Of a DNA stretch of 64,000 bases, positions 25,746-36,210 are shown piece after piece. This stretch comes from Cloeon dipterum. Lineage: Eukaryota > Arthropoda > Insecta > Ephemeroptera > Baetidae. Every line of letters starts with the position of its first letter. The stretch's first letter is position 1. Both the position numbers and the translations under genes were made by a program. The stretch covers positions 26,033,883 through 26,097,882 of the forward strand of contig NC_088789.1 in assembly GCF_949628265.1 (NCBI RefSeq), in the 5' to 3' direction. The notes below the pieces were generated by a model. The model worked only from the letters and a program-made list of their open reading frames with translations, did no database searches and was not told the DNA's origin.

Positions 25746-26115
25746 TACTATCTAAAAATCAGGAAAAAGCCAAAAATTTCCCAGGATCGCCGTTTAAACC
25801 TTGTAGGGAAAATCGGCTCAAAGGTTTGCGTGCTAATCAATTGTCTCCCTACCACGATTTATTTCACTATTTAGGGAATTTTTCGTCAAAATTCGAGCAC
25901 CGTTGGATAGATCATTGCGAGAGAAATCGAAATCAAGTGAAAAATCATTTAATTATTCTAGAAATTCGGCAACATCTGAAATTTAACTGTTCCTCATATT
26001 TGATTTCATTATTGCACATTCTTGAGATAAACTGTATCTAAATTTCAAATAAAATAGCACTCAATGGACTACTTGCTCATTTCAACCATGCAATTTTTTT
26101 AATTATCGGGCTAAA
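25746..26115 (+). repeat. diverged repeat, partner at 53687-54077
   Basis: The two segments share words in the same order: AAAAATTTCCCAGG..CGC.GTTTA, AATCGGCT.AAA, ATTTATTTCAC, GATCA..G.GAGAGAAATCGA (weaker in the other copy), AATCAAGTGAAAAAT, AACTGTTCCT and CATGCAA with a T run. Identity is roughly two thirds by eye. No coding remnant is recognised. Confidence 0.5.
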
Positions 26116-26443
26116 TAGCTCTACTCAGCAAAAAATTGTATAATTAGTAAAATACAAAATACTTATAAAAATTAAATTAATTAATTTGTTGATCTTAAAC
26201 ATTGATATAATTAATAATTTACATAAAGGGTAATCATCTAACGCTATGATAATGTTCGGTTTGATATTATACCTCAATTTTTAGAGACTGATAGCAAATT
26301 TTGCAATAAATTATACAAATCTACTAAAGTTTGATAAATATGGGTGTTATAGAAAAATTGATTTGCGGAAGTTTTTATAAACATAACTATTTATTATACT
26401 TGTAATTTTTGAAATAGGTGACCACTCGAGGTTGTGTTCATAG

Positions 26444-26541
26444 TGGAAATAAATTAAACCAGGCTCCATCCTCGTACTATAATCGAGAAATTAAAACGAC
26501 AATTTTGCAACGAGGATGAAGCCTGGTTTAATTTATTTCCA
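26444..26541. mobile_element. 98-bp palindromic element with 31-bp arms
   Basis: The arms, TGGAAATAAATTAAACCAGG and onward, are inverted repeats of 31 bp with one visible mismatch, separated by about 36 bp. The structure fits a very short MITE or a hairpin-forming foldback element. No second copy was noticed in this window. Confidence 0.7.
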
Positions 26542-27473
26542 TGATATATATACTTGTATTAGACTCTAAGAGTGGGCAACTTCCTATGAACGAGCTAGCT
26601 ATACCTGTTATCGTTGTGGGCTGAACCAGTCTAAAAATAATTGCCGACATCGGCGTTAACCTTGAGCGAAATCGCGAAAGATGCGTTGCTAAATTAAACC
26701 TGGAGTTTCCTAGAGCAAAAAATTGCCCAGCAACAGCAAGCAGTCAATGCACTTAACAAGCCCAAGCCACAGAAAGATGCGTAGTTTTTACGATAAAAAA
26801 TCGAGAACAAAAGGAATGTAAGCTGCACACAACCTTGAAAAAAGCCGTCTTATAAAATTCACCATAAAAATAGCATCCCCAAACCCTGCCTTTTAAAACA
26901 AGCGTTGAAAAAAAATTTTGATCCTCTGAAAAGACCACTTTTTGTTGGACCGTAATTCAATTTCCTTTTTACCTCCGAATAATTTACGCGCAGGTGAACG
27001 AACACGTTGGCATTGACTTTCGACTCGCACGAAAATAAATCAGCCCAATGGACCATTGAGGCAGTCGTGACACAGAGAATGTCAGGGCGAAAAGGGGGCT
27101 GCTTGAGGAAAACGACGAAAAAGGAACAAGGAAAGAGGAAATACTTTTTAAAATAATGTTCCGAGACGCGCAGATCCAAGGGTAAAGGTCGCGGATGCCG
27201 AGCGTCTTTCGATTAATGTGGGGCCGGCGAGTTGACCTTGTCCGCCACCACCAAAGAGGCTGTCTACCTTGTTGTGCTCCAGCGTCATCCTAATTTTAGC
27301 CACCTTGACCACAATTGGCTGCGAAACAACAAAAAGCTTATTTTTTGTCGAGCGTTGAAAATACTTTTGAGGAAAACGTGCATTATTTCGAAATTAAGTA
27401 AACAGATTGGCCAATTCATCTCAATGGGATTAATTTAAACAAATTGTGCCATTAGCACTGAATTTCTTGAATT

Positions 27474-27613
27474 CGTCCTGGTCCCGGCAAAATTGCGCAA
27501 CGTTCAACAAACACACAAATTTTCATTGTCGAATTGATTGTTGACCTTTTCTTGCAACAAGGAAATTCGCGTTTGGTTGTTGAAAGTTACGCAATTTTGC
27601 CGGGACCAGGACG
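27474..27613 (+). mobile_element. 140-bp MITE family, copy 1
   Basis: The ends are CGTCCTGGTCCCGGC and its inverse, extended by AAATTGCG and GTTCAAC/GTTGAA words, giving arms of roughly 35 bp. The interior has CAACAAGGAAATTCGCGTTT. The flanking AATT on both sides may be a target duplication or extra arm bases. It is non-coding. Confidence 0.8.
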
Positions 27614-27741
27614 AATTACTAACTTTAAAATGAAGCACTAATCCAGTAATTTGATCGGAACAGAAAAATTGCAAATTATGTTCTAATTAGGTCATTAAAA
27701 AGTGTTGAAAAAACAGTTACGTAATTTAAATTTATTAAAAT

Positions 27742-27881
27742 CGTCCTGGTCCCGGCAAAATTGCGTAACTTTCAACAACCAAACGCGAATTTCCTTGTTG
27801 CAACAAAAGGTCAACAATCGATTCGACATTGAAAATTTGGGTGTTTGTTGAACGTTGCGCAATTTTGCCGGGATCAGGACG
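27742..27881 (-). mobile_element. 140-bp MITE family, copy 2 (inverted relative to copy 1)
   Basis: It has the same 140-bp length and ends as copy 1, with the interior in the opposite orientation. The two copies lie 128 bp apart, so this locus as transcribed could fold into a long hairpin. The arms differ at only a few positions. Confidence 0.8.
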
Positions 27882-29127
27882 AAATGTATGTATGTTCTAG
27901 AATTTAAGTTTTTTTATATGCAAGAGGGTCCCCAAATTAAAAGAAAACACTTTAAATGAAAATTATTCAAGCAACTACATATATAAAAAGCAATTTTTTA
28001 AACAATTAAAATTGTTATTAGAAGCGAAAATGTTCTGGATCCAACACAGATTATAAAATAAATTTCCAAAATAAAAACAAATATATTTTCCTTTTCACTT
28101 TTCTCGTTATGAAATAATTTTTAATAGAAAATCAGAATTTTGACTCATGTGCCGTGTCCTTGAGACGATTGCATCGCGCTGAACAAAAGAAAAATCATGA
28201 TTATATATATGTGCTATTGACATTTGGCAGTTGGCATTCCCAAAGGCCACCGCAATTCACAGCCGCAGCTCCGAGTGCATAGAGGAACTGCGTGCAGACA
28301 CCTGAACCTGACAAGGGCAAGGCATCGTAAAAAAGCAAACAACTCCCATGCGTCAGTGAAAGAGATGCTCCCAGGATATGTAGACTACACGCACGTCACG
28401 ACAAGTGGGAATCAACAGCGGCTCGTTTCTGCGCAATACCATAAATTTGCACAAACATTAATTAGAAATAAGAGAAGCAGCGAGAAATGTTTTCAAAGAG
28501 GCCTACTTCAAAGGAAAAGGGCACTTTTGACGAGTTAAAAGCCAAGCCGCGATGTTTAAAGAGCTGAAAGTTTGAATGACTTGCAAAATGTGCGTGCTTC
28601 TTATTTGTCTACTATATTTAGGACTTACCGAACATTACGTGCTGAATTGTTTATCGTATAATTTATTCATTGATGCACATTATCGCTCTTTAAGAAATGA
28701 AGAATGGAGCAGCATTGCAAAAAGTCGAACGTGATCCTGAAACTGTAAAAGATAGACAGCGGTGCACCGTGCATCACCAACGCTCAAGAATAATTATTGT
28801 AATAACATACTTGTCTAAAATAGAGCTTTACAGACCAACAATTGAGAACGCTTTGCATTGTTGGCTTTAGCAAGATGTGGTTCATTGAGTTTATTGTTTG
28901 TGAAGTTCAGCAACAGTTTATCTCTAAAATCAAGACCGAGGAACAACTGAATTTCAGATTTTGCCAAATTTCTCGAAAAATTAAACGGTTTGTCTTTAAT
29001 TTCTTCATAAAATTGTAACTATAGGACTCATTTCAATTTGTTTAATTTTAATACTAGTCTAATTAATGATTTTATTAAACGCATAATGCGTGCAACAATT
29101 TTAAATCTACACAATTTGTCAATTTTT

Positions 29128-29345
29128 ACATATTTTTAAGCTTCCCTCAGAGTCAATTTTCTTGCCGTACACGTTTTAAAATGATATTTTTCATATGTCT
29201 CGCCACAGAAATTACATCTACAATCAATATTAGGTTCATAATGGAAAGTTGTATTATTACAGAAAGCAAAGAGATAGCCATGACAAACAAATCTTGTAAA
29301 AATATGTCTGTCGGGAAAATCTGAACCATGCTAGTTCTCATTAAT
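29128..29345 (-). repeat. repeat with inverted partner at 50840-51062
   Basis: AAGCTTCCCTCAGAG, CGCCACAGAAAT, CATAATGGAAAGTTG, GATAGCCATGACAA and CTGTCGGGAAAATCT recur in the same order on the opposite strand at 50840-51062. Read on the minus strand, one frame keeps Cys/His spacing (NFCGETYEKYHFKTC) like the zinc knuckle that ends many non-LTR reverse transcriptases. The coding origin is therefore only a guess, and the other copy is interrupted. Confidence 0.5.
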
Positions 29346-29966
29346 CATCGTTTCAGTCTCAAAGAATTCGTCACAAATAAGCAGTCTATTTGTTTTCTTA
29401 GATTCACAACAATTTTTATACACATCAGTCCCTGGTAAATTAAATCTATTAGTTTAAACTACCTATTTTGCAGTTAACGTATGCAAAATGATCTCAAAAT
29501 GAACCAAATTATTTTTAAAAATAAAACAAAAGCATTTTTTTAAAGAAACCTTATAATTAATTACACTTCTTGATGAGATGTCTTAAATAGTCTAATTATA
29601 ATGACACAGTTAAAATGTTGTATTTATTATATTTATGTGCCAATGTCCCACAAACAAAGAAACGATCAAAGTGTGTAGCAAAAATCGCTGCCTCACAGAC
29701 AAACGTGCAGGCCCGAAACAAAACACGCAAAAAACCGCAACCTCACGCATTTTCTCACTCTCTCGTGCACGCTTGACGCTGCTGTCTTTTGCACAAATCA
29801 CCGAATAAAATTGCTCTTCCGCACGTTGCGGCAATTAGCGAAAGAAGAGCGGTTCCGGCGGCCAAACAGCCTTGCCCGCCGAAAAAAGTCACGACGCACG
29901 CTTATAGTTAATCCGTTGCGCTGCCTGACTGAGAGTGCTAATCACTCCCTCACCACGCACCGAACC

Positions 29967-30046
29967 GGGGCTTTCCTCGGAGAAGTGGGGTGTGCTGCTG
30001 GTCCACTCTCGTCGGAAGGATAACCTGGCCGCGCGCGAGTATAAAG
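29967..30046 (+). promoter_or_regulatory. kappaB-like site and TATA box of the 30.1-kb gene
   Basis: GGGGCTTTCC at 29967-29976 fits GGGRNYYYCC. TATAAAG lies at 30040-30046, 52 bp before the ATG. The same site, spacing and flanks are kept in the duplicate promoter at 40669-40739. Because that copy is recent, the conservation is only weak evidence of function. Confidence 0.6.
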
Positions 30047-30097
30047 ACTCACCTGGCCGCTCAACCTGACATCATTGCAACAAACCACGGCAGCGAC

Positions 30098-31075
30098 ATG
30101 AAGGTGTTCCTTGCAGTCCTCTCCCTCGCCCTTGTGGCCTGTGCCCAGGAGTTCGACCAGCTTCCTGGTGAGCGTTCGTTCTATTTTCAATATTTGAGCT
30201 GGCTGAGAGTGTGATATTTTTTTAAATTTATAATTGAATTGGCTTGAAATTAGAATTAAATCTCTTATTCAGATTCAGGACATTGAATCTTGATAGAAAT
30301 TGACGGATGTACAAACGGCTAGAGTAAATTTCCTTTTCCGTTGCTTGCAGTATATTTATTTGTGATTTCATTGTCATTTTTTTTATTATTTTTCAAAAAG
30401 CTCCACATTTTTTTTGTAACTATAGGACTCTAACCACATTAAAGAATTAAAATAGAACTGGTTATTTACACTTTGATTTAAAAATATAGCCAATTCAAAA
30501 ATTTAATCACAAGACTAATCCACCATAGTCTCTTGTTTTATTTTTTTTTTTGATTTATTAACTTACAAAAACTCAGATTTACCGGCCTTTTGTTTCTGAG
30601 GGCTCCTAATTATCCCATTTTAAAATATTTTATTCTATTATTTGCTAATTTTGTGACTATTTCAGAGGGTCTGCCACTCGTGTACGCCCGCGTGGCCCGC
30701 TCTCCCCAATTCGGAGGCGGCTTTGGCGGTCCCGGCTTTGGCGGCGGAAGGCGTGGTGGTTTCGGCGGCAGGAGACCCGGTTTCGGCGGTGGCGGCTTCG
30801 GCGGCGGCGGCTTCGGCGGTTCGTCCTCAAACGCGAACGCCGCCTCGCAGAACTTCAACTCCGGCTTCGGAGGCTTCGGTGGCTCCGCCTCCAGCGCCAA
30901 CGCTGCCTCTCAGTCCTTCAACGCCGGCGGTGGCCGCGGCGGTGCGTCCGGCTCTGCTGCCTCTGCCAGCGCCTCCAGCCAGAACTTCAACGCCGGCGGT
31001 CTCGGTGGCGGCTTCGGCGCCAGCGCCTCCAACGCCAACGCTGCTTCGCAGAACTTCAACTTCGGACGCCGCTAA
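30098..31075 (+). CDS. secreted Gly/Ser/Asn-rich prepropeptide, RVAR site, FGRR end
   Basis: Exons 30098-30167 and 30666-31075 join in phase 1 to give 159 aa. A signal peptide (MKVFLAVLSLALVACAQ) is followed by EFDQLPEGLPLVYARVAR. R32-V-A-R35 is a minimal furin-type site, followed by SPQFGGG. The mature region begins with GGFGGPGFGGG and RRGGFGGRRPGF, then has three SxxSNANAASQ-F-N-x-G blocks separated by FGGFGGS, GRGGASGSAAS and LGGGFGAS. The protein ends NFNFGRR, so trimming of the arginines would expose Gly for amidation of Phe. It has a TATA promoter and no clear AATAAA. A direct duplicate, damaged at both ends, lies at 40791-41819. Mobile, low-complexity composition prevents a confident family assignment. 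Confidence 0.87.
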
Positions 31076-31744
31076 GCGAACCAGACTGATTATCCATTCC
31101 AACTGATCTAAGCGAATTGTGTTCGCCGAGACGTGACTCATATTGTATGATTAGTCCCTTTTCCAGTACAAGCACGCACCCGTAACTTATGAATGTACCA
31201 TCGTGAATATATGTGAGATCATTTAAATATAATGAATGCATGTTTTAAGTAAACTGCTATTGTCTTTTTATTCGCTTCCGGTCCCTTACTTGGAGCCACG
31301 AGTTTTCGAAATAATTAATTATGTAATTGAGGAAGTTGGATAAAACTGGTTTCCATAACACTGACCGCCGAAAAGTGAGATTTCATGTTCAATGCCACGA
31401 GAAAAACCTTGAGCCGGGCCAGTATATCTAACGTTGGGTCAAAGCATTCAATTCAAGTGAAAATTGTTAAATTTTGGCGGAAATTCGCAATCGAAATTGA
31501 GTTGTAGAGCTTTAAAAAATTATTTCACTTGATAGGTTACAAAAACAGTTGAAAATAAATTAATCTGAAACAGAAGAGGTTTCTTACAACAAGTATAAGA
31601 GGATTTATGCAACGAAACAATTAAATTAATTTGGATTGTCGAGTAAAATTAGCAGATTATATGACTGTTGTTGTTGTAATTTTCAGATTATTCTGAATTT
31701 CTTGAGAAATTAAAGATAATTATTAAATTATTAAATGCAGATTA

Positions 31745-32166
31745 AATGATACTGCAAAAGCCTGGAAAATGCTTGTTACCAAAATGCATAAACTCGTCCC
31801 TTAGGATTCAGTTAAAGCCTGAATTTACTTAAGAAGCAATGTAATTTTTTGAGAAAATTGGCTGGAAAGTTAGCTTTTCAAATGGTGAAGGCTGTCTCCT
31901 TACTTGAAATCCGATTTAATTTCAAAACCAAGAGTTTCCCCAATAAGTGGCATACACCGTTGGACAGATCTCGGCGAGAGGAATCGGAATATGCGAAGAA
32001 AATATGTTCAAGCACTGAAAATTTTGGAGAAAATTGGCAAAATTTGCATTTTTACTGTAGGAAGGTCCTTTTTTATTATTGAAAATTGTTGAAAAAATTG
32101 TTTATCGATCAATTGCTTATGGCATCCAACAATTCAAACAATTTTCAATTGTTGCCCAGTATCATT
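31745..32166 (+). mobile_element. about 420-bp MITE-like element, copy 1
   Basis: Direct counterpart of 54105-54513. Both begin AATGATACTG and end with its inverse, a 10-12 bp terminal inverted repeat. Shared interior words include AACTCGTCC.TTAGGATTCAG, GAAAATTGGCTGGAAAGTTA, GGCTGTCTCCTTACTTGAAA and AGTGGCATACACCGTTG. It is non-coding. Confidence 0.7.
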
Positions 32167-32727
32167 CCACTTTAAACGTTTTAATCATGATTTTGATCCC
32201 TCTCTCGTAGCGATCTATCCAGTGGTGTGCGAATTAAGAGCTAAATATTTAATTTCCCTTTAACCAAATAAACAATTATTTTCAGTTTAGAGGTAGTACT
32301 CTCAAAATTTCCACGGCAGACTGGTTAAAATTGAGCTCTTTCTTTTTGTTTAAATTATTATGTAATATTTTATTGTTATTTTTAAATTCTATTTTAATAA
32401 TACTCAATAAAGAAAATTTAACTGTCTTTTAAAATTATACAAATTGTTTTAATATTAATTAAACTTACAGAACTATAAATTAATTTATAATTGTGTTGCT
32501 TATTAACAAATTATTACAATTTTTCATATTTTTATGACTTCAGCGTGGTGATGACGATGGGCCCTTTAAGGGACTCATTTCGCTGGAATTAGTTACAACG
32601 TTATACTCAGATACATTTTACTCGGCCAATGTATTTAATACTCTATATACATCAATAAATTTAAAACCCTCATTTTATTCTCTGGCGTTGATGGAAGAAA
32701 AAAAAATGATGTCCTGCTGATGATGTC

Positions 32728-32943
32728 GGGTGACGAAAATAAGGCTCATAAGTTTAGCAAAACAGTCTCGAATATTTGATTCTAGTTTTTTCTAGAAGAG
32801 TGAATAACCTCTTCACCTCATCCCTAAACCCAGGATGTTTTGCTGGAACAAGCCACAGCCTAAGAAAAATACAATCTCGCCACTTAAGATGCAGTCGCAG
32901 ACCACTGGCGGTTTGGTTTCCGAAACGAAATATGCTATATAAA
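32728..32943 (+). promoter_or_regulatory. conserved promoter of the tandem trio, copy A
   Basis: The block starting GGGTGACGAAAATAAGG is also present at 35911-36137 and 37506-37729. Kept words include GTGAATAACC, AACCCAGGATGTTTTGCT, CACTGG.GGTTTGGTTTCCG and the TATA box TATATAAA (32936-32943). The region between TATA and ATG (CACCACCGAAAGTATAAATC) is also kept. Confidence 0.65.
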
Positions 32944-33016
32944 TGGACCGGCTCCTCTTCATCTGTATGCTTGGAGCCAGCAGAGCCAGAGCACCACCGA
33001 AAGTATAAATCCAAGC

Positions 33017-34517
33017 ATGAAGCTGTTCGTTGCCGCTGCCCTCTTGGCGCTCGTCGCCACCTGCGCTTTTGCTGAGGAGTTCGTCGATTACGAGGACGCA
33101 GTGGAAGTCGCAGATTTTGGTAAGATGCTGTTTTATATTTACTTAAAAATTATTTAAATTTAAAAGAATTATGAAGTTAGTTAAGGAACCTAAAAGAGTT
33201 GTATAACGTGACCCCTCTGTGCGCTAGCGAGCGGGGAGGAGGATCATTGTAACCGAGGCCGTCGTCTCTTGATTAAATAAATTGCTCAAAGTGTTCAGAT
33301 TGTATTAATTGTTTGAGATCACCTGAAGACAATTAGTTGACTTAAAACAATTCATTTAAGTACGTAAGCCTCCATATTTGGACACTGTCCCGTCTAACAG
33401 AGACGGAGTTCGTTGGACCACGAGATCGAACGAGGCGAGTGACCGGCCGAAAGAGTTCAAGTTCAGTTTAATCGCGGGAACCAAAACAGAACAGGCGAGA
33501 TCTGGTCGCTGGCTCTTCTAGCTGCGCCAGACAGTAACGCGAAACATATTTAACCAAAGTTCCCTAGACGCGCGTTACAAAGTCAAATTTAAGACCTTTT
33601 TTACTGAAACGAAGACTCTTAAATTTTCTAGACCCAAGCCAAAAGGGGGAAAAAGTACTTCATTAATTTTTTCCTTCAGTGTTGGAGGAGAATATAAAAT
33701 GAAAAATTGAAGTTGCAGAAAAACAAATACGCATTAATTTACAAAAAATAGTATACAATAATTTAATCTTGCAAATTAAGAGAAAAATTTAAAAAATATG
33801 ATTAGTCAGGCCATTGATGAATTATGCAAAATTGTGTAATTTAAAGCCTTGAGCAGACAGTCCACTTGATTGGGTTGATACTCTAATCAGGAATCAAAGT
33901 AAATTACGAACTAAAAAACTCCAATTGTTACAGACGGTGCTAGAGTAGTTCGGTCGCCACAGTGGGGCGGCGGCCGCCAGGGATTCAATAGAGAAGGCCA
34001 GCATGGAGGCAGGAACCCCCCCGGCGGGCAGCGGGAAGGCGGCTTTGGAGGTGGTTTCGGTGGCCACCATGGAGGCGGCTTTGGAGGTGGTGGTTTCGGT
34101 CGCCCCCAGATCAGCTCCAGCTCGTCGAACGCGAACGCCGCCTCTCAGAACTTCAACTCCGGCGGATTCGGCGGTGGCGGTCTCGGCGGTTCTGCCTCAA
34201 ACGCCAACGCAGCCAGCAACAACTTCAACAGTGGCGGACGCCGTGGTGCGTCCGGCTCATCTTCCAACGCCGGTGCCGCCTCTCAGAACTTCAACGCCGG
34301 CGGATTCGGCGGTGGCGGTCTCAGCGGCTCTGCCTCTAACGCCAACGCGGCCAGCAACACCTTCAACAGTGGCGGACGCCGTGGTGCGTCCGGCTCGTCC
34401 TCCAACGCCGGTGCCGCCTCTCAGAACTTCAACGCTGGGGGTTTTGGAGGTCTGAACGGCGGAGCATCTGCTGCCAACGCCAATGCCGGCACCAGCAACG
34501 TTGGATTCGGACGTTAA
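33017..34517 (+). CDS. secreted Gly/Ser/Asn-rich prepropeptide, tandem copy A
   Basis: Exons 33017-33119 and 33934-34517 join in phase 1 to 228 aa, the longest of three tandem paralogs. The signal peptide is MKLFVAAALLALVATCAFA, followed by the acidic pro-segment EEFVDYEDAVEVADF and DGARVVR, with R38-V-V-R41 as a minimal furin-type site before SPQW. The mature chain begins GGGRQGFNREGQHGG, then GGFGGG/GGHHGGG, then SNANAASQNFNSGG modules. A 46-residue module is exactly duplicated in tandem (138 bp each, 34161-34298 and 34299-34436). The end is SNVGFGR, an amidation-type tail, where its paralogs have FGFGR. The intron contains a 380-bp insertion absent from copies B and C. AATAAA is at 34634-34639. 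Function is not recognised. Confidence 0.87.
33200..33579. mobile_element. 380-bp insertion in intron, possible solo LTR
   Basis: Comparison with the introns of tandem copies B and C shows this GC-richer block interrupting otherwise collinear sequence. It begins TGTATAACG and ends CGCGTTACA, so it opens with TG, closes with CA and has short inverted ends, as LTRs do. An AATAAA-like word lies inside (GATTAAATAAATTG). A 4-5 bp target duplication is not clean. Confidence 0.5.
34161..34436 (+). repeat. two in-frame tandem copies of a 138-bp coding module
   Basis: Each copy encodes 46 residues running from GGFGGGGL through SASNANAASN, GGRRGASGSS and AGAASQNFNA. The copies differ by a few mostly silent changes, so the duplication is recent and frame-preserving. 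Paralogs B and C have no such duplication. Confidence 0.9.
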
Positions 34518-34954
34518 TTTCGTATATTGCCTTTTTCATTGCACTCGCAACTAACCATCCAGTCGATAACTTATTTATTTATTGTGTACCATCAAGTGAT
34601 ATTTATGTACAAACCGCATCTGTTACAACTTGAAATAAATATATTTAATTTGGCACAAAAAGAATGTTTCTCTTTTTCATAGTACATTTAAAATGATTTT
34701 CCACTCCGAGATTATTAAAAACACAATGATAATAAATGATACTTCGATAAACCATAGTGATACTCGCCATGAGAGAATAAACATAACCTATTTAGGGCCA
34801 CAGCAATCTACTGATTGAATGGATGAAACACTTAAAAATACCTTTAAGTTAAAGTTCTAGACCTTAAAATCTGAAAATTGAGAGTATTTATCTTATAGGA
34901 ATCTAACGATTTGCTCATATTATGAATTTTTTTAGATAATGCTGCGTGTTGAAG

Positions 34955-35230
34955 GACTGTTTTCATTTTATCGTTTAGGCTGTAGAGATTTTGCAGGCAG
35001 ATATGAGACAATCTGGATATAACTGGTCTGTCATCAAATAGGCTGCACTGCACGCCCACTCTAGCAGACGATATTATTTCGTTTCCCTCTTGCAAAAGGA
35101 AACCTGCGATCTACTTTAATAAAATAGTCAACACTACAAGCGTGAGTCGAAAAAAATCGCACTTTGTTGAACTCTTTATAACCGGCGAGGCAAATGACAC
35201 GGCGCCGCTGGCCAGCAAGACCGACCCTAG
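34955..35230. repeat. spacer repeat, also at 39590-39900 and 42975-43280
   Basis: It contains TTTAGGCTGTAGAGATTTTG, AGACAATCTGGATA, CTGGTCTGTC and AATAGTC.ACACTAC, all of which recur in order in the two other blocks. Minus-strand frames in all three spell versions of LLEWACSA and YPDC-, so a decayed coding sequence is possible; each is interrupted. It travels with the duplicated spacers of the cluster. Confidence 0.6.
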
Positions 35231-35289
35231 TAACAATTAAAATTTTATCAATATTTACAACAATACAATTTCATTGTTGCGAATATTGC

Positions 35290-35812
35290 TGAATATTCTA
35301 CAAAAATGCAAGAAAAGAGCTGATGACTGTCCACCAGCAGTTTAGCCTTAACGACATGACTTTCTTTAGAAAATGCCTTGATGGAGAAGCTGACATGGAC
35401 GCAATGGAGCGAATTATGGTGGGCAGGACATTGAGAAATGCGGACGGCGAGCACAGACTGATTCCTCCTCGAACGCGCACTGACCTTGGATTGAACTCGT
35501 TTTCTTTCCGAATCGCGCAGCAGTGGAACTCCCTCCCGTCCCAAATTAAATTGTGTCCAAGTTCCCAGTTTCCCAAGTATTGTAAATTGTATGTGATATC
35601 GAATGTGGTGTAGATTTAATGTAGCATAGGCTGTAGTGTGGCGAGTGTTTAAAGTAGTGGTAAATTTTGCTGCTATTTTATTCACGAGTTTCAGCGAGTT
35701 GTTCGCTAGCACTACAAATGCCTTTTTTCTCCTTTCGTGATTTTCTTGACTTAAAATGTTTGTAAAATAATATGACTTGTTTGGAGAAATAAAACGAATT
35801 GAATTGAATTTG
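35290..35812 (+). mobile_element. 3' end of a non-LTR retrotransposon (CR1/L2-like), degenerate
   Basis: A plus-strand frame (about 35323-35613) resembles the C-terminal tail of non-LTR reverse transcriptases: RTRTDLGLNSFSFRIAQQWN then SLPSQIK. The 3' end at 35790-35812 is AAATAAAACGAATTGAATTG followed by another AATT, the pentamer tail expected of CR1/L2-type elements. No catalytic domain is present, so this is a 5'-truncated dead copy. Confidence 0.7.
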
Positions 35813-35910
35813 CTACTAGGGGAGCTATAAACAAATTACGTTAATGCAGGATGATATTTTTGTATTCGAATCGTAAAAAATGGAGTTTTCGCGAAAATGT
35901 GGTGATGATG

Positions 35911-36137
35911 GGTGACGAATATAAGGCTCATAAGTTAAGCAAAACAATATCTACGATTTTGTGTCTAGTGTTTTCTAGAAAAGTGAATAACCTCTTATCC
36001 TCATCCCGAAACCACGGATGTTTTACTGGGATGAACCGCAGCCTCAGTTAGCGCTAACAAAAATACAATATCGCCACTTCAGATGCACTCGAAAACCACT
36101 GGCGGTTTGGTTTCCGAAGCGAACCCAGCTATATAAA
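35911..36137 (+). promoter_or_regulatory. conserved promoter of the tandem trio, copy B
   Basis: It is collinear with 32728-32943: GGGTGACGAATATAAGGCTC, the GTGAATAACCTCTT block, CACTGGCGGTTTGGTTTCCG and TATATAAA at 36130-36137, 74 bp before the ATG. Confidence 0.65.
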
Positions 36138-36210
36138 TGGGCCGGCTCCTCTTCATATCTATGCTTTTAGCCAGCAGAGCCAGAGCACCACCGAAAGTAT
36201 AAATCCAAGC

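Larger units (their letters stand above)
25496..29966. other. intergenic stretch rich in inverted-repeat elements
   Basis: No gene is supported across 4.5 kb. It holds a diverged repeat (25746-26115), a near-perfect palindromic element (26444-26541), two opposed copies of a 140-bp MITE (27474-27613 and 27742-27881) and a repeat with an inverted partner at 50.9 kb (29128-29345). The frame at 28224-28538 (104 codons, basic) has no signal peptide and no recognisable domain. Confidence 0.6.

Noticed and set aside
28224-28538. 104-codon basic frame
   Set aside because: No signal peptide, no domain, no promoter or splice context, and base composition like its surroundings.
29153-29341. 62-codon hydrophobic minus-strand frame that looks like a small membrane protein
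   Set aside because: It lies in a repeat whose other copy at 50.9 kb does not keep the frame.
30610-31141. Long Pro/Ala/Thr-rich frames on either strand over the Gly-rich exons (also at 34003-34455, 36587-36934, 44492-44887 and 46003-47079)
   Set aside because: Shadows of the Gly-rich coding frame; repeats without stops keep other frames open.
35248-35712. 154-codon minus-strand frame
   Set aside because: Antisense to the reverse transcriptase remnant, whose plus-strand frame has the recognisable motif.
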